A stretch of DNA of 64,000 bases, taken from the NCBI RefSeq assembly GCF_900107535.1, contig NZ_FNRA01000004.1, forward strand, positions 367,103-431,102. Direction: 5' to 3'. Both the position numbers and the translations under genes were made by a program. Source of the DNA: Pedobacter hartonius. Lineage in GTDB: Bacteria; Bacteroidota; Bacteroidia; Sphingobacteriales; Sphingobacteriaceae. Shown here in pieces: positions 44,758-53,566 of the stretch. Positions within the stretch are counted from its first letter, which is position 1; every line of letters begins with the position of its first letter. The notes beneath the pieces are model-generated. The model saw nothing but the letters and a program-made list of their open reading frames with translations, was not told the DNA's origin and did no database searches.

Positions 44758-45909
44758 ATGTTTTCTAACAAAGATATAACGCAATTTGCAGAATTAGAAA
44801 CACCTTTTTACTATTATGATCTGGCTTTGTTGCAACAAACGCTGGAATCATGTGCTGAAGCTGCTAAAGTTCATGGTTTTCACGTGCATTATGCCATGAA
44901 GGCCAATTTTAATGATACGCTGCTGGACAGTATCAAATCTACAGGTTTTGGTGCCGACTGTGTAAGCGGCAATGAAGTGAAGAAGGCTATTGAACGCGGG
45001 TTCAATCGTCAACAAATCGTTTTTGCGGGCGTAGGAAAGTCTGACAAAGAAATTAACGAAGCTCTTGATGAGAATATTTTCTGCTTTAATGTAGAATCTG
45101 TTCAGGAGCTGGAAGTGATCAATGCGCTTGCCGGAAAGAAAAACAAGGTGGCTAAGGTGGCCGTCCGCATCAACCCGAATGTAGATGCGCATACACACCA
45201 TAATATTACCACCGGACTGGATGAGAATAAGTTTGGCGTAAATGCCTGGGATCTTCCCGCATGTGCGGAAGTGCTGAAAAAATCTCCCTTCCTGGAATTT
45301 ATAGGAATCCATTTCCATATTGGTTCGCAGATCACAAACCTGGAGGTGTACAAAAACCTTTGCCTGCGGGTAAACGAATTCGCTGCCTGGTTTGAAGACC
45401 GTGGATTTATTGTCCGTATGCTGAATGTTGGCGGTGGACTGGGGATTGATTATCACAATCCTGAGCAGCAGATCCCTGATTTTAAAGCATACTTTAAGAT
45501 CTTTGGCGATTTCCTGGAGAAAAGGGCGAACCAGGAAGTGCATTTTGAACTGGGCCGGGCTTTAGTGGGTCAATGTTCATCACTGATCAGCAAGGTGTTA
45601 TATGTTAAAAATGGTAAAAAGAAGAATTTTATTATTCTTGATGCAGGAATGACGGAGCTGATGCGTCCGGCATTGTATCAGGCCTATCATCAGATCGAAA
45701 ATATCTCTAAACAGTCTTCAGCTGCTACAGTGAAGTATGATGTGGTAGGGCCAATCTGTGAAAGTACTGACTGTTTCGGTAAGGAAGTTTTGCTGCAGGA
45801 AAGTGAAAGGGGAGACCTGATAGCGATCAGGAGCACAGGTGCTTACGGAGAGGTAATGAGCTCACATTACAACCTGAGAGAAAACGTAAGGGTTACTTTT
45901 AGCAAATAG
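44758..45909 (+). CDS. lysA: diaminopimelate decarboxylase
   Basis: 383-residue PLP enzyme that converts meso-diaminopimelate to lysine. The fold type III barrel has the PLP lysine in HYAMKAN (Lys48), the phosphate-binding glycines in NVGGGLGIDY, and the HFHIGSQ segment. The C-terminal domain has the substrate Cys block VGPICESTDCFG and the closing GAYGEVMSSHYN. Length is slightly short for the family but complete. A strong terminator follows. Confidence 0.93.
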   Translation: MFSNKDITQFAELETPFYYYDLALLQQTLESCAEAAKVHGFHVHYAMKANFNDTLLDSIKSTGFGADCVSGNEVKKAIERGFNRQQIVFAGVGKSDKEINEALDENIFCFNVESVQELEVINALAGKKNKVAKVAVRINPNVDAHTHHNITTGLDENKFGVNAWDLPACAEVLKKSPFLEFIGIHFHIGSQITNLEVYKNLCLRVNEFAAWFEDRGFIVRMLNVGGGLGIDYHNPEQQIPDFKAYFKIFGDFLEKRANQEVHFELGRALVGQCSSLISKVLYVKNGKKKNFIILDAGMTELMRPALYQAYHQIENISKQSSAATVKYDVVGPICESTDCFGKEVLLQESERGDLIAIRSTGAYGEVMSSHYNLRENVRVTFSK

Positions 45910-45953
45910 GGCTTTTGCGCTTTAATAAACGGTCGCTTTCGCAATTGATATTT

Positions 45954-45990
45954 ATAGAGGCTGTCTGATCAGACAGCCTCTATTCCTTTT
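45954..45990 (+). terminator. intrinsic terminator of lysA
   Basis: 30-base perfect palindrome (15-bp arms, 45954-45983, centred on TGATCA) followed by TCCTTTT. Confidence 0.85.
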
Positions 45991-46040
45991 AAAGCGCATT
46001 CCGTTCTGTCACAATGGGCTGCGTGTGAGATGTTTTTTGG

Positions 46041-46253
46041 TTAGGATTTCTTAGAGCTGACCAGAATGACAACACCGGCGAGCAGAACGATACCTCCGGC
46101 GTAGGGTGGCCAGTTTACGCTTTTCTGTTTATCGGCCGAGATCTGGATAGGCCCCGCATCCACTATCTTTTCCTTTTTGGTATAGGTAAAGCCGGTCCAT
46201 ATCAGCAGGATGGCACCCAATACGATTAAAACTAATCCAACGCTCTTGTTCAT
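46041..46253 (-). CDS. small membrane protein, DUF3185-like
   Basis: 70-residue protein with two hydrophobic helices (about 5-22 and 50-66) joined by a polar loop (YTKKEKIVDAGPIQISADKQKS). The pattern matches short DUF3185-type membrane proteins of unknown function. It lies 44 bases downstream of an SRPBCC gene on the same strand, with a GC-rich hairpin (46268-46296) in between. Confidence 0.7.
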   Translation of the reverse strand: MNKSVGLVLIVLGAILLIWTGFTYTKKEKIVDAGPIQISADKQKSVNWPPYAGGIVLLAGVVILVSSKKS

Positions 46254-46267
46254 GTTTGTCTGATTAT

Positions 46268-46296
46268 ACCCTCCGGGGTGAATTCCCCGTCCGGGT
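46268..46296 (-). other. GC-rich hairpin between two small genes
   Basis: ACCC/GGGT outer and CGGGG/CCCCG inner pairing (46268-46271 with 46293-46296; 46274-46278 with 46285-46289), no T-run. It could slow RNA decay or separate expression of the two genes. Confidence 0.3.
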
Positions 46297-46297
46297 T

Positions 46298-46681
46298 TTA
46301 TTCTTCTTCGAAGAAATCGCCTAAACCACCAAGATAATGTTCTGTAATGCCTGAAGTAAAGTCATCATAATCTTCGTCAGGAATATTGGTCTGAACGAAT
46401 TCCAGTGAGGTACCTTTTTTATCGGGGTGCAGTTTTATCGTTACAATTGATGGTTCATTCTCTTCTCCGAAGTACCATTGTTGTACAATTCTTTTGCCAA
46501 AGTCGAATTCTATATTTTTTCCAACGATATCTCCGTCCCAGAACGAAAATTCGGTGCCGGGTTCTGCTGTGAATTCTACATCGGCACCGGTCCAGAGCTG
46601 AATGCTTTGTGCTTTGGTCATTGCCAGATAGACTTCTTCAGGCGGGGCAGGGAGGGAGTAGTATTTTTTAAAGGTTTTCAT
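46298..46681 (-). CDS. SRPBCC/START-like domain protein
   Basis: 127-residue single-domain protein of the SRPBCC (AHSA1/START-like) fold: N-terminal strand FKKYYSLPAPPEEVYLAMTKAQSI, central W-rich strands (FSFWDGDIVGKNIEFD, IVQQWYFGEE) and a C-terminal helix that forms the ligand-pocket lid. The family binds small hydrophobic ligands or Hsp90. The C terminus is acidic (FFEEE). Its ligand is unknown. Confidence 0.82.
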   Translation of the reverse strand: MKTFKKYYSLPAPPEEVYLAMTKAQSIQLWTGADVEFTAEPGTEFSFWDGDIVGKNIEFDFGKRIVQQWYFGEENEPSIVTIKLHPDKKGTSLEFVQTNIPDEDYDDFTSGITEHYLGGLGDFFEEE

Positions 46682-46723
46682 GTATTATTGTTTTTATCGC
46701 TTTTTTTGTTAGCGGTCTTGCGT

Positions 46724-47914
46724 TCATTTAAAGGCATTTAAGCCGGTTACGTCCATGCCGGTAATCAGCAGGTGGATATCCTGCGTTCCTTCATAGGTAA
46801 CTACAGACTCCAGGTTCATCATATGGCGCATTACTGAAAATTCGCCTGTGATACCCATGCCGCCAAGCATCTGTCTCGCATTTCTGGCTACATCCAGTGC
46901 AACTTCCACACTGTTCCTTTTGGCCATCGAGATCTGTTCTGCAGTAGCCCTGTTTTCAGTTTTCAATACTCCGAGCCTCCATACCAGCAGCTGTCCTTTG
47001 GTGATCTCAGTGATCATCTCTGCCAGTTTTTTCTGCTGCAGCTGGAAAGCTCCGATGGGTTTGCCAAACTGTACCCGCTCTTTGGCATATCTCAATGCGG
47101 TATCGTAACAGTCCATTGCCGCGCCCAGGGCGCCCCAGGCTATGCCATAACGTGCCTGGTTCAGGCAGCCCAGCGGGCCTTTCAATCCTGAGATCTCAGG
47201 GAAAATATTCTCTTTCGGTACTTTTACCTGATCAAAAACCAGTTCACCTGTGGCCGAAGCCCTGAGGCTCCACTTGTTGTGCGTTTCAGGAGTGGTAAAA
47301 CCTTCCATGCCGCGTTCCACGATCAGGCCCCTGATCTTTCCGGCCTCATCCTTAGCCCATACGACAGCAATATCTGCAAAGGGGGCATTGGAGATCCACA
47401 TTTTGGCCCCGTTCAGCAGGTAGTGGTCGCCTTTGTCCTTAATGTTCGTTACCATACCTCCGGGGTTAGACCCATGATCTGGTTCCGTTAGCCCAAAGCA
47501 GCCCATCATTTCCCCGGTAGCCAGCCTGGGCAGGTATTTTCGGCGCTGCTCCTCAGATCCGTAGGTGTAGATAGGATACATGACCAGTGATCCCTGCACA
47601 GATGCGGTAGAGCGGATGCCGGAATCCCCCCGCTCCAGTTCCTGCATCAATATGCCGTAGGCGATATAATCCAGTCCTGCACCTCCGTATTCCAGGGGGA
47701 TAGTTGGACCGAAGGCACCAATCTCCCCGAGGCCTTTGATCAGGTGTTTCGGAAATTCGGCCTTTTGGGCATAATCCTCTATTACGGGACTGAGTTCCTT
47801 TTTCACCCAGTCGCGCGCCGCAGATCTGATTAGTTTATGCTCTTCAGATAATAAATCGTCAATCAGGTAATAATCGGGTGCCTCATAAAGGTCTTTCTTT
47901 CCGGATTTGTCCAT
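46724..47914 (-). CDS. acyl-CoA dehydrogenase, glutaryl-CoA dehydrogenase-like
   Basis: 396-residue FAD enzyme. The start at 47914 (MDKSGKKDLYEAPDYY) is preferred over an ATG 99 bases upstream because the extra residues are not family-like. Seen: the N-terminal helical domain, the FAD-contact block GCFGLTEPDHGSNPGGM, the RVQFGKPIGAFQLQQ helix and the C-terminal catalytic segment TYEGTQDIHLLITG. The Glu of that segment and the following DIH are characteristic of glutaryl-CoA dehydrogenase. It would oxidise and decarboxylate glutaryl-CoA in lysine/tryptophan breakdown. Branch assignment is likely, not certain. Confidence 0.88.
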   Translation of the reverse strand: MDKSGKKDLYEAPDYYLIDDLLSEEHKLIRSAARDWVKKELSPVIEDYAQKAEFPKHLIKGLGEIGAFGPTIPLEYGGAGLDYIAYGILMQELERGDSGIRSTASVQGSLVMYPIYTYGSEEQRRKYLPRLATGEMMGCFGLTEPDHGSNPGGMVTNIKDKGDHYLLNGAKMWISNAPFADIAVVWAKDEAGKIRGLIVERGMEGFTTPETHNKWSLRASATGELVFDQVKVPKENIFPEISGLKGPLGCLNQARYGIAWGALGAAMDCYDTALRYAKERVQFGKPIGAFQLQQKKLAEMITEITKGQLLVWRLGVLKTENRATAEQISMAKRNSVEVALDVARNARQMLGGMGITGEFSVMRHMMNLESVVTYEGTQDIHLLITGMDVTGLNAFK

Positions 47915-48018
47915 GGTATCAGTATATTTGGAGGGGCAGGATAGGTCTTTATATTTCCTGTGCCTGATTTCAAAGGTAATAATTTCGGGTAATGGCTGGT
48001 TAAAACCAATCAAAAATT

Positions 48019-48026
48019 TATTTTTG
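48019..48026 (+). promoter_or_regulatory. -7 element of the folB promoter
   Basis: TATTTTTG matches TAnnTTTG exactly, 19 bases before the folB start. The -33 region is weak. Confidence 0.4.
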
Positions 48027-48045
48027 CTAAACAGAAAGAATCCAT

Positions 48046-48414
48046 ATGTTTTTACAAACCGTTGCCTTAAACGATGTCAGATGTTTTGCCTTCCACGGGC
48101 TTTATCCGGAAGAGCAACTTACCGGAACGGAATTCCTGGTTAGTGTGGAGGTTACCTTCAGGCCTTCGGGATATACGGAGGACCTGCAGCGCACAGTGAA
48201 TTATGAGGTGCTCAATACCATCATCCTTGAGGAAATGGGCAACACGAAGAAATTACTCGAATCTGTAGTTCGCGTTATCCTTGACAGGGTGATCTCTGCC
48301 TACCCCTTTGTACACACAGCGGTAGCAGGAATTAAAAAGATGTTCCCTCCGATGCCCGGCGAGATCAATCATTCTTTTGTTCAATTGTCGTATTCCTCAG
48401 AAAAAAAGAATTAG
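48046..48414 (+). CDS. folB: dihydroneopterin aldolase
   Basis: 122-residue enzyme of folate synthesis that cleaves dihydroneopterin to hydroxymethyl-dihydropterin. The fold signature is intact: VALNDVRCFAFHGLYPEEQ (with the substrate Glu), VNYEVLNTIILEEM, and the Lys-containing strand AGIKKMFPPMPG. Length is normal. Divergent from the acyl-CoA dehydrogenase; the following gene starts 26 bases downstream and is unrelated in function. Confidence 0.92.
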   Translation: MFLQTVALNDVRCFAFHGLYPEEQLTGTEFLVSVEVTFRPSGYTEDLQRTVNYEVLNTIILEEMGNTKKLLESVVRVILDRVISAYPFVHTAVAGIKKMFPPMPGEINHSFVQLSYSSEKKN

Positions 48415-48440
48415 CCCCCAGGGGTAAAATAACCAATTAT

Positions 48441-49850
48441 ATGTCAACAGCTATTCAGTACACCAAAATTACTCCGGAGATCCTCAGCCAGCTTGTTATT
48501 GCTATTGGGGCTGAAAATGTATTTACCGATCAGCACTCGTTAACGGATTACAGCCATGATGAAACCGAAGATCTTCGTTATTATCCTGAGGTAGTGGTAA
48601 AACCAGTGAATACCGCTGCGGTGTCGGCTTTGCTGAAATTATGTAATGAAAAACATGTGCCTGTTACCCCACGGGGCGGAGGGACCGGGTTAAGTGGTGC
48701 TGCCTTACCTGTTTTTGGTGGGGTGTTATTGTCCATGGAGCGCTTTAAGTCGATCATATCAATTGATACAGATAACCTGCAGGCTACTGTAGAACCGGGT
48801 GTTATTACTGAAGAGTTTATCAATGCCGTTGGTCGGGAAGGGTTATTGTATCCCGTTGATCCTTCCAGTAAGGGTTCCTGTTTTATCGGCGGCAATGTGG
48901 CGCATGGTTCCGGTGGCCCGCGGGTGGTGAAGTATGGAACGATCAGGGAGTATATCCTGAACCTTGAAGTGGTACTCCCTACCGGGGAGGTAATCTGGAC
49001 CGGCGCGAATACGCTGAAATATGCTTCAGGTTATAACCTTACGCAGCTGATGATCGGTTCTGAAGGTACGCTGGGTGTGGTTACAAAAATCGTGACCAAG
49101 CTGATTCCCAAATCGGAATTCAGTGTGCTGATGCTTGGATCTTTTACCGAAAACGAAGCGGCCTGTGCGGCAGTATCTGCAATTTTCAGGGCGGGAATCA
49201 TTCCTTCGGCGCTGGAATTTATGGAACGTAAGGGAGTGGAGTGGGTTGTTCAGTATAATGACATTAAGTTTGATCTTAAAGATGGCATCAATGCCTTCCT
49301 GATGATTGAGTTTGACGGAAATGACATGGATACGATCTTTAAAGACTGTGAAAAAGTAAATGAAGTGCTGGAGCGGTTTGGCTGTACCGATGTGCTTTTT
49401 GCCGACACGGCACAGCAGAAGGAGGAGCTCTGGAAGATGCGCAGGACCATGGCTGAATCTGTAAAATCCAACTCTGTTTATAAGGAGGAAGATACTGTGG
49501 TACCACGTGCGGCATTGCCAAAACTGATCAGCGGAATTAAAGAGATTGGATCAAAATATGGTTTTGAGAGTGTTTGTTACGGTCATGCGGGTGATGGAAA
49601 CCTGCATATCAATATCATCAAGGCCGGGATGAGTGATGATGACTGGGCAAATAAACTGAAGGATGGTATCGCTGAGTTATTCCAGCTGACTGCAGATTTG
49701 GGCGGAACAATATCTGGAGAGCATGGGATAGGGCTCGTGCAGCGTGAATTTATGCCTATCAAATACAGCGAGATTCATCTTAACCTGATGAGAAATATCA
49801 AATTGGTGTTTGATCCCAACAGTATCCTGAATCCAGGGAAAATATTTTAA
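48441..49850 (+). CDS. FAD-linked oxidase, GlcD/D-lactate dehydrogenase type
   Basis: 469-residue flavoprotein of the VAO/PCMH family that oxidises a 2-hydroxyacid (glycolate or D-lactate). The FAD domain has VTPRGGGTGLSGAALP, GLLYPVDPSSKGSCFIGGN and TLKYASGYNLTQLMIGSEGTLGVVT. The C-terminal cap has the metal/substrate motif CYGHAGDGNLHINI and ends GEHGIGLVQREFM...NPGKIF. No GlcE/GlcF or iron-sulfur partner gene is adjacent, so it probably works alone or with a remote partner. Confidence 0.92.
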   Translation: MSTAIQYTKITPEILSQLVIAIGAENVFTDQHSLTDYSHDETEDLRYYPEVVVKPVNTAAVSALLKLCNEKHVPVTPRGGGTGLSGAALPVFGGVLLSMERFKSIISIDTDNLQATVEPGVITEEFINAVGREGLLYPVDPSSKGSCFIGGNVAHGSGGPRVVKYGTIREYILNLEVVLPTGEVIWTGANTLKYASGYNLTQLMIGSEGTLGVVTKIVTKLIPKSEFSVLMLGSFTENEAACAAVSAIFRAGIIPSALEFMERKGVEWVVQYNDIKFDLKDGINAFLMIEFDGNDMDTIFKDCEKVNEVLERFGCTDVLFADTAQQKEELWKMRRTMAESVKSNSVYKEEDTVVPRAALPKLISGIKEIGSKYGFESVCYGHAGDGNLHINIIKAGMSDDDWANKLKDGIAELFQLTADLGGTISGEHGIGLVQREFMPIKYSEIHLNLMRNIKLVFDPNSILNPGKIF

Positions 49851-49885
49851 AGGGAGAGGCAGTTTTATGAGTAGTTCGGGCAGCT

Positions 49886-50371
49886 TTAGGAAAGCTGCTC
49901 GAATGTGGTCATCTTGATCCTTTCAGGTTCAGGGATCGGTGCAGGTGACTTAGTTTTGTAGTCGAAGGCCACACATATTGTTTTACCTTTGGTGCATACT
50001 TCTTCTTTGCCGTTTACATCTTTGACCAGCGTGTATTCGAGGTCGAAACTGCTTGTTCCTATTCTGGACGTGCGTACATACATCGTGATCTTATCTTTTA
50101 AATATACCGGAAGTACATAATCCAGGGACGCCTGTGCAATAACTACCCCTGTTTTCTCCCAATCCCAGGAAATCGCCTGTTTCCAATACCTGGTTCTTGC
50201 AATTTCCATATAGGTGAAATAAACGGCATTGTTCACATGGCCCATCATATCAAAATCCGCAAACCGAGTTTCAATAGTAGTTTTATACTTGAAACTGTCG
50301 AAGTTTGCTGGTGTAGCTGACTTTTTGTCTGTATGTTTTGATTTGGAGCGCCATAATGTCTTGAAAATCAT
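49886..50371 (-). CDS. acyl-CoA thioesterase, 4HBT hot-dog fold
   Basis: 161-residue cytoplasmic thioesterase-like protein. After a ~28-residue basic N-terminal tail, the hot-dog domain starts with YKTTIETRFADFDMMGHVNNAVYFTYMEIAR. The Asp-containing D-x-M-x-H-V-N-N block is typical of the 4-hydroxybenzoyl-CoA/YbgC group. Later strands end with EVCTKGKTICVAFD. It hydrolyses an acyl-CoA of unknown chain type. Confidence 0.88.
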   Translation of the reverse strand: MIFKTLWRSKSKHTDKKSATPANFDSFKYKTTIETRFADFDMMGHVNNAVYFTYMEIARTRYWKQAISWDWEKTGVVIAQASLDYVLPVYLKDKITMYVRTSRIGTSSFDLEYTLVKDVNGKEEVCTKGKTICVAFDYKTKSPAPIPEPERIKMTTFEQLS

Positions 50372-50449
50372 AGAATATTTGGGTTGGTATAGGAGTTGAA
50401 CAAGAGTTATTAAATATTTAAAAATTAAAAAATAAAGGAGAATATAACC

Positions 50450-50884
50450 ATGACATTAGTAAAATTTAACAACCGTACCAGAAACACAGCACCTTACTTT
50501 AACAATGTTTTTGATTCTTTGTTCAGTGATGCACTAAATAAAAACTATTCAATTAACAAAGTTCCCGGAGTAAATATTCTGGAATCTGAGCAGGATTATA
50601 GCATAGAACTGGCTGCGCCCGGCCTGGAGAAATCCGATTTCCAAATCAATTTGAAAAAAGACACGCTTGCAGTATGGGCTGAGAAAAAAGCTGATGACAC
50701 GGCTGCAAAGAAAAATTACAGCAGAAAAGAATTTGATTATTTGTCTTTTGCAAGATCTTTTGTCTTACCTGAAACAGTAGATGCAGAAAAAATTTCCGCT
50801 GAATACCTGAATGGGATCTTAACCATTACTATCGGTAAAAAAGCAGATGTTCAGCCTGAAAGTAAAGATATTAAGGTTTCATAG
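50450..50884 (+). CDS. Hsp20/alpha-crystallin family small heat-shock protein
   Basis: 144-residue ATP-independent holdase. The alpha-crystallin domain spans about 42-135 (PGVNILESEQDYSIELAAPGLEKSDFQINLKKD style opening; FARSFVLPETVDAEKISAEYLNGILTITI closing, containing the conserved A-x-Y-x-NGIL-x-I signature). The N-terminal arm NNVFDSLFSDAL is typical. It keeps unfolding proteins soluble under stress. It ends before a strong palindromic terminator. Confidence 0.95.
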   Translation: MTLVKFNNRTRNTAPYFNNVFDSLFSDALNKNYSINKVPGVNILESEQDYSIELAAPGLEKSDFQINLKKDTLAVWAEKKADDTAAKKNYSRKEFDYLSFARSFVLPETVDAEKISAEYLNGILTITIGKKADVQPESKDIKVS

Positions 50885-50926
50885 TTAGTTTTTTTATGCT
50901 CTTCAAAAAGGGGGATTGGGTGGGAT

Positions 50927-51011
50927 AAAAAATATGGGTACTTGTTTTTCGGCTGTCTATCTTTTGCGGGGCAAAACATAGAAGGCCGAAAAACAAGTAC
51001 CCATATTTTTT
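50927..51011. terminator. long-stem bidirectional terminator, 27-bp perfect arms
   Basis: Perfect 27-bp inverted repeat (50927-50953 and 50985-51011) around a 31-base loop, with six A/T at each outer end, between convergent genes. A further 11-bp perfect outer pair, TATGCTCTTCA (50895-50905) with 51032-51042, nests around it, making a 148-bp structured element. Confidence 0.75.
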
Positions 51012-51077
51012 ATTTCAAAAGGATGATCTGATGAAGAGCATACACAAAAGGAGGACAAACTTTCTACATTGATCCGG

Positions 51078-51204
51078 GCAGGATGCAGAGGTTGTTCATC
51101 GTAGTATGCAGAGCTTCAAAAGCAGATACAGAGGTTATTCATCGCAGTATGCAGAGCTTTAAAAGCAGATGCAGAGGTTCCCGACAGGGCACAGCGTTTC
51201 CGAA
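51078..51204. repeat. 43-bp tandem repeat, two good copies and one decayed
   Basis: Units at about 51078-51121, 51122-51164 and from 51165 share GCAGATGCAGAGGTT-like starts. The first two also share TTCATCG(T/C)AGTATGCAGAGCTT. The third drifts after its first 15 bases. The repeats sit in the 426-base gap between hsp20 and the DUF4142 gene; no gene is seen in them. Confidence 0.6.
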
Positions 51205-51310
51205 GCAGAATGCCTGGGTCTTCCGGGGCTGATCATTTCCATGATCTGCTGAAGGTCTTTTTGTTATTTATATAGTCATTGTATTGCTTTATGTAAGTCA
51301 TTTCTGCAGG

Positions 51311-51937
51311 TTATTGCAGGTCATTTCCATTTCCTTTATTGCTTAAGTTCATCTTTATGGCAACATCGGTGGCTGTTTTATGAAATTTCTGGATTTCGGG
51401 AAGGAAATTCAGGGCAAATATCTTCAGGTCTTTGTTTTTGAATATGGCGGCTTTCCCAAAAAGGTCTTCATCGTGGGAATGGATACGGATCACCAGACTG
51501 ATATAGGCTTTGTCGAGGGCCAATCCTGAAAGTGCCTTCAGGGAGGTTACCTCTGCCTGATGATCCTGTGACAAAACAGTTTGTACATCCAGTCCTTTTC
51601 CTTTTGCAATCGTTGTAAGGTCCTTACCGGCTTTCGTATAGCCTTTGATGAGCTGTTTGGCAAGTCCGCTGATCGCCTGATTCTTTGTTTTCTGAACGAT
51701 TAGTGCACCAGCTTCGGCTTCCAGTAATGCATTGTCAGAAACGCTCAGGATGAAGGCTTTTTCGTTTCCGTTCAGATCTACATCAGAGGTGTACATCTGG
51801 GCCCTTTGGGTGGTATCACTGGTGCTGTCTGCAACAGTTGTTGCGGCCTGGTCACGATGGTTCCTGTCTCCGTTCTGGCAGGCACCGAGGCTCAGTATCA
51901 TTGCAGGAAGCAGCAGTAGTAGGTGGGTTGTTTTCAT
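51311..51937 (-). CDS. DUF4142 lipoprotein
   Basis: 208-residue envelope lipoprotein. The lipobox is SLGAC (about Cys20), followed by a Thr/Ser/Asp-rich linker and a long helical domain from about 55 to 200 with the DUF4142 (ferritin-like) pattern: EKAFILSVSDNALLEAEAGALIVQKTKNQAI, then LIKGYTKAGKDLTTIAKGKGL and IHSHDEDLFGKAA. Function of the family is not established; the helices place His and Glu residues that might bind metal. Confidence 0.85.
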   Translation of the reverse strand: MKTTHLLLLLPAMILSLGACQNGDRNHRDQAATTVADSTSDTTQRAQMYTSDVDLNGNEKAFILSVSDNALLEAEAGALIVQKTKNQAISGLAKQLIKGYTKAGKDLTTIAKGKGLDVQTVLSQDHQAEVTSLKALSGLALDKAYISLVIRIHSHDEDLFGKAAIFKNKDLKIFALNFLPEIQKFHKTATDVAIKMNLSNKGNGNDLQ

Positions 51938-52025
51938 GAGATCTTTTTTAACAAAGTTCTGCTGAACCCTTTCAGGATAAAATGACGATGATCACTACGG
52001 ATGGAGGTGATCGTCATTTTGCGTA

Positions 52026-52058
52026 ATATAAAAAGCCCGCTTGGCTTACCAGCGGGCT
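52026..52058 (-). terminator. intrinsic terminator of the arginine decarboxylase gene
   Basis: AGCCCGCT (52034-52041) pairs with AGCGGGCT (52051-52058), extended inward by TGG/CCA. On the minus strand the stem is followed by TTTATATT. Confidence 0.8.
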
Positions 52059-52087
52059 CAGTTATTTAGCTTCATGTAATTCCCTGG

Positions 52088-53479
52088 CTAGGTATAACCC
52101 AGGATCTTCAGCACTTGTTTGCTGTTCTGCTCTTCTCCGAATACTTCGAAATTGAACGTCTCGTCACGATTGCGGCGAATGATCACATGTTTAGGGCTTG
52201 GGAGCAGACAGTGGTGGATACCACCGTAACCGCTTAATACTTCCTGGTAAGCACCGGTATTGAAGAAACCAAGGTATTGTACTTTACGCGTTTTAGGCAT
52301 AAATACCGAGTTCATATGCGCTTCCTGGTTGTAGTAATCCTGTCCGTCGCACGTGATTCCTCCAAGGTTGACCCTCTCATATTCTGCATCCCAGTTGTTT
52401 ACCGGAAGGAGGATGTATTTTTGGTTTAGTGCCCAGACATCAGGAAGGTTGGTGATGAATGAACCATCCAGCATCAGCCATTTTTCACGGTCATTCTGCT
52501 GTTTACGGCCCAATACTTTGTACAGGATGCCCGAAGCTTCAGCAACGGTGTATTTTCCGAATTCAGTGATGATATCAGGTTCCACCACATCATGCTCTGC
52601 GCAGATCTCCTTGATCCTTTTCACGATCTCGTTCACCATGTATTCGTAATCGAAATCAAACACCAGGGAATCTTTGAACGGCATACCGCCACCGATATCT
52701 AAAGTGTCCAGTTCGGGGTTGATCTTTTTAAATTTGCAGTACAAGGTTACATATTTCTCCAGTTCGTTCCAGTAGTACGGAGAATCTGTAATACCGGAGT
52801 TGATAAAGAAATGCAGTAACTTCACCCTGAAGTTTGGATTGGCAGAAATCTTATTGTTATAGAAGTCTATCACGTCTTCCATACGTACGCCTAAACGTGA
52901 AGTATAGAACTGTGAGTCAGGTTGTTCCTCTGCCGCGATACGGATACCTAAATTACAGGGAGTGTCCATTTCCACCTCATCATCAAAAAGGTTGAATTCC
53001 TCTTTGTTGTCCAGTACAGGTATAATGTTCTTGTAACCGTCATGCAGCATATCAATGATATACTGTTTGTATTGATAGGTCTTGAAACCGTTGCAAATAA
53101 CAGTAATATCTTTCGTCAGGGAACCTTTTTTCTCCAGTGCCTCGATCATCGGCATATCAAAAGCGGATGAGGTTTCCAGGTGAATGCCATTCTTTAAAGC
53201 TTCTTCAACGATATGTTTAAAGTGTGAACTTTTGGTACAATAGCAATATTTATAATCACCTCGGTAATTGTTCTTGATGATGGCAGTTTGAAAAAGCAGT
53301 TTTGCCTGCTGGATCTTTTTGCTGATCATCGGAAGATAAGTGAAACGCAGTGGGGTACCATAGGTTTCAATCATTTCCATAAGGTTCAGGTCTTGAAAAT
53401 ACAATTCGTCATCTATAACGCTGTAGCCTTCCTGTGGAAAGCCAACACTAAGATCAAGAAATTCGGAGTAACTCTGCAT
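52088..53479 (-). CDS. arginine decarboxylase (short, PLP fold III)
   Basis: 463-residue enzyme expected to convert arginine to agmatine, the start of one polyamine route. The PLP lysine is Lys83 in YCYCTKSSHF, glycines for the phosphate lie in LDIGGGMPF, and the C-terminal part has ITCDGQDYYN (substrate-side Cys/Asp) and the tyrosine block FFNTGAYQEVLSGYGGIHH. It is about 180 residues shorter than E. coli SpeA, as in other Bacteroidota. It follows ctlX (88-base gap) and an arginine deiminase on the same strand, so three different fates of arginine nitrogen are encoded together. A terminator follows. Confidence 0.87.
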   Translation of the reverse strand: MQSYSEFLDLSVGFPQEGYSVIDDELYFQDLNLMEMIETYGTPLRFTYLPMISKKIQQAKLLFQTAIIKNNYRGDYKYCYCTKSSHFKHIVEEALKNGIHLETSSAFDMPMIEALEKKGSLTKDITVICNGFKTYQYKQYIIDMLHDGYKNIIPVLDNKEEFNLFDDEVEMDTPCNLGIRIAAEEQPDSQFYTSRLGVRMEDVIDFYNNKISANPNFRVKLLHFFINSGITDSPYYWNELEKYVTLYCKFKKINPELDTLDIGGGMPFKDSLVFDFDYEYMVNEIVKRIKEICAEHDVVEPDIITEFGKYTVAEASGILYKVLGRKQQNDREKWLMLDGSFITNLPDVWALNQKYILLPVNNWDAEYERVNLGGITCDGQDYYNQEAHMNSVFMPKTRKVQYLGFFNTGAYQEVLSGYGGIHHCLLPSPKHVIIRRNRDETFNFEVFGEEQNSKQVLKILGYT

Positions 53480-53566
53480 TTATGGTTAAAATATTTTTGC
53501 AAAAATGTAATTTTAAATTGAGAAACAGCCTGAATAAATCAAAATACTGTCATGTACAGGTAGTAT

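Noticed and set aside
47914..48013. Upstream ATG for the glutaryl-CoA-dehydrogenase-like gene
   Set aside because: The extra 33 residues do not resemble the family N terminus and would overlap the folB promoter region.
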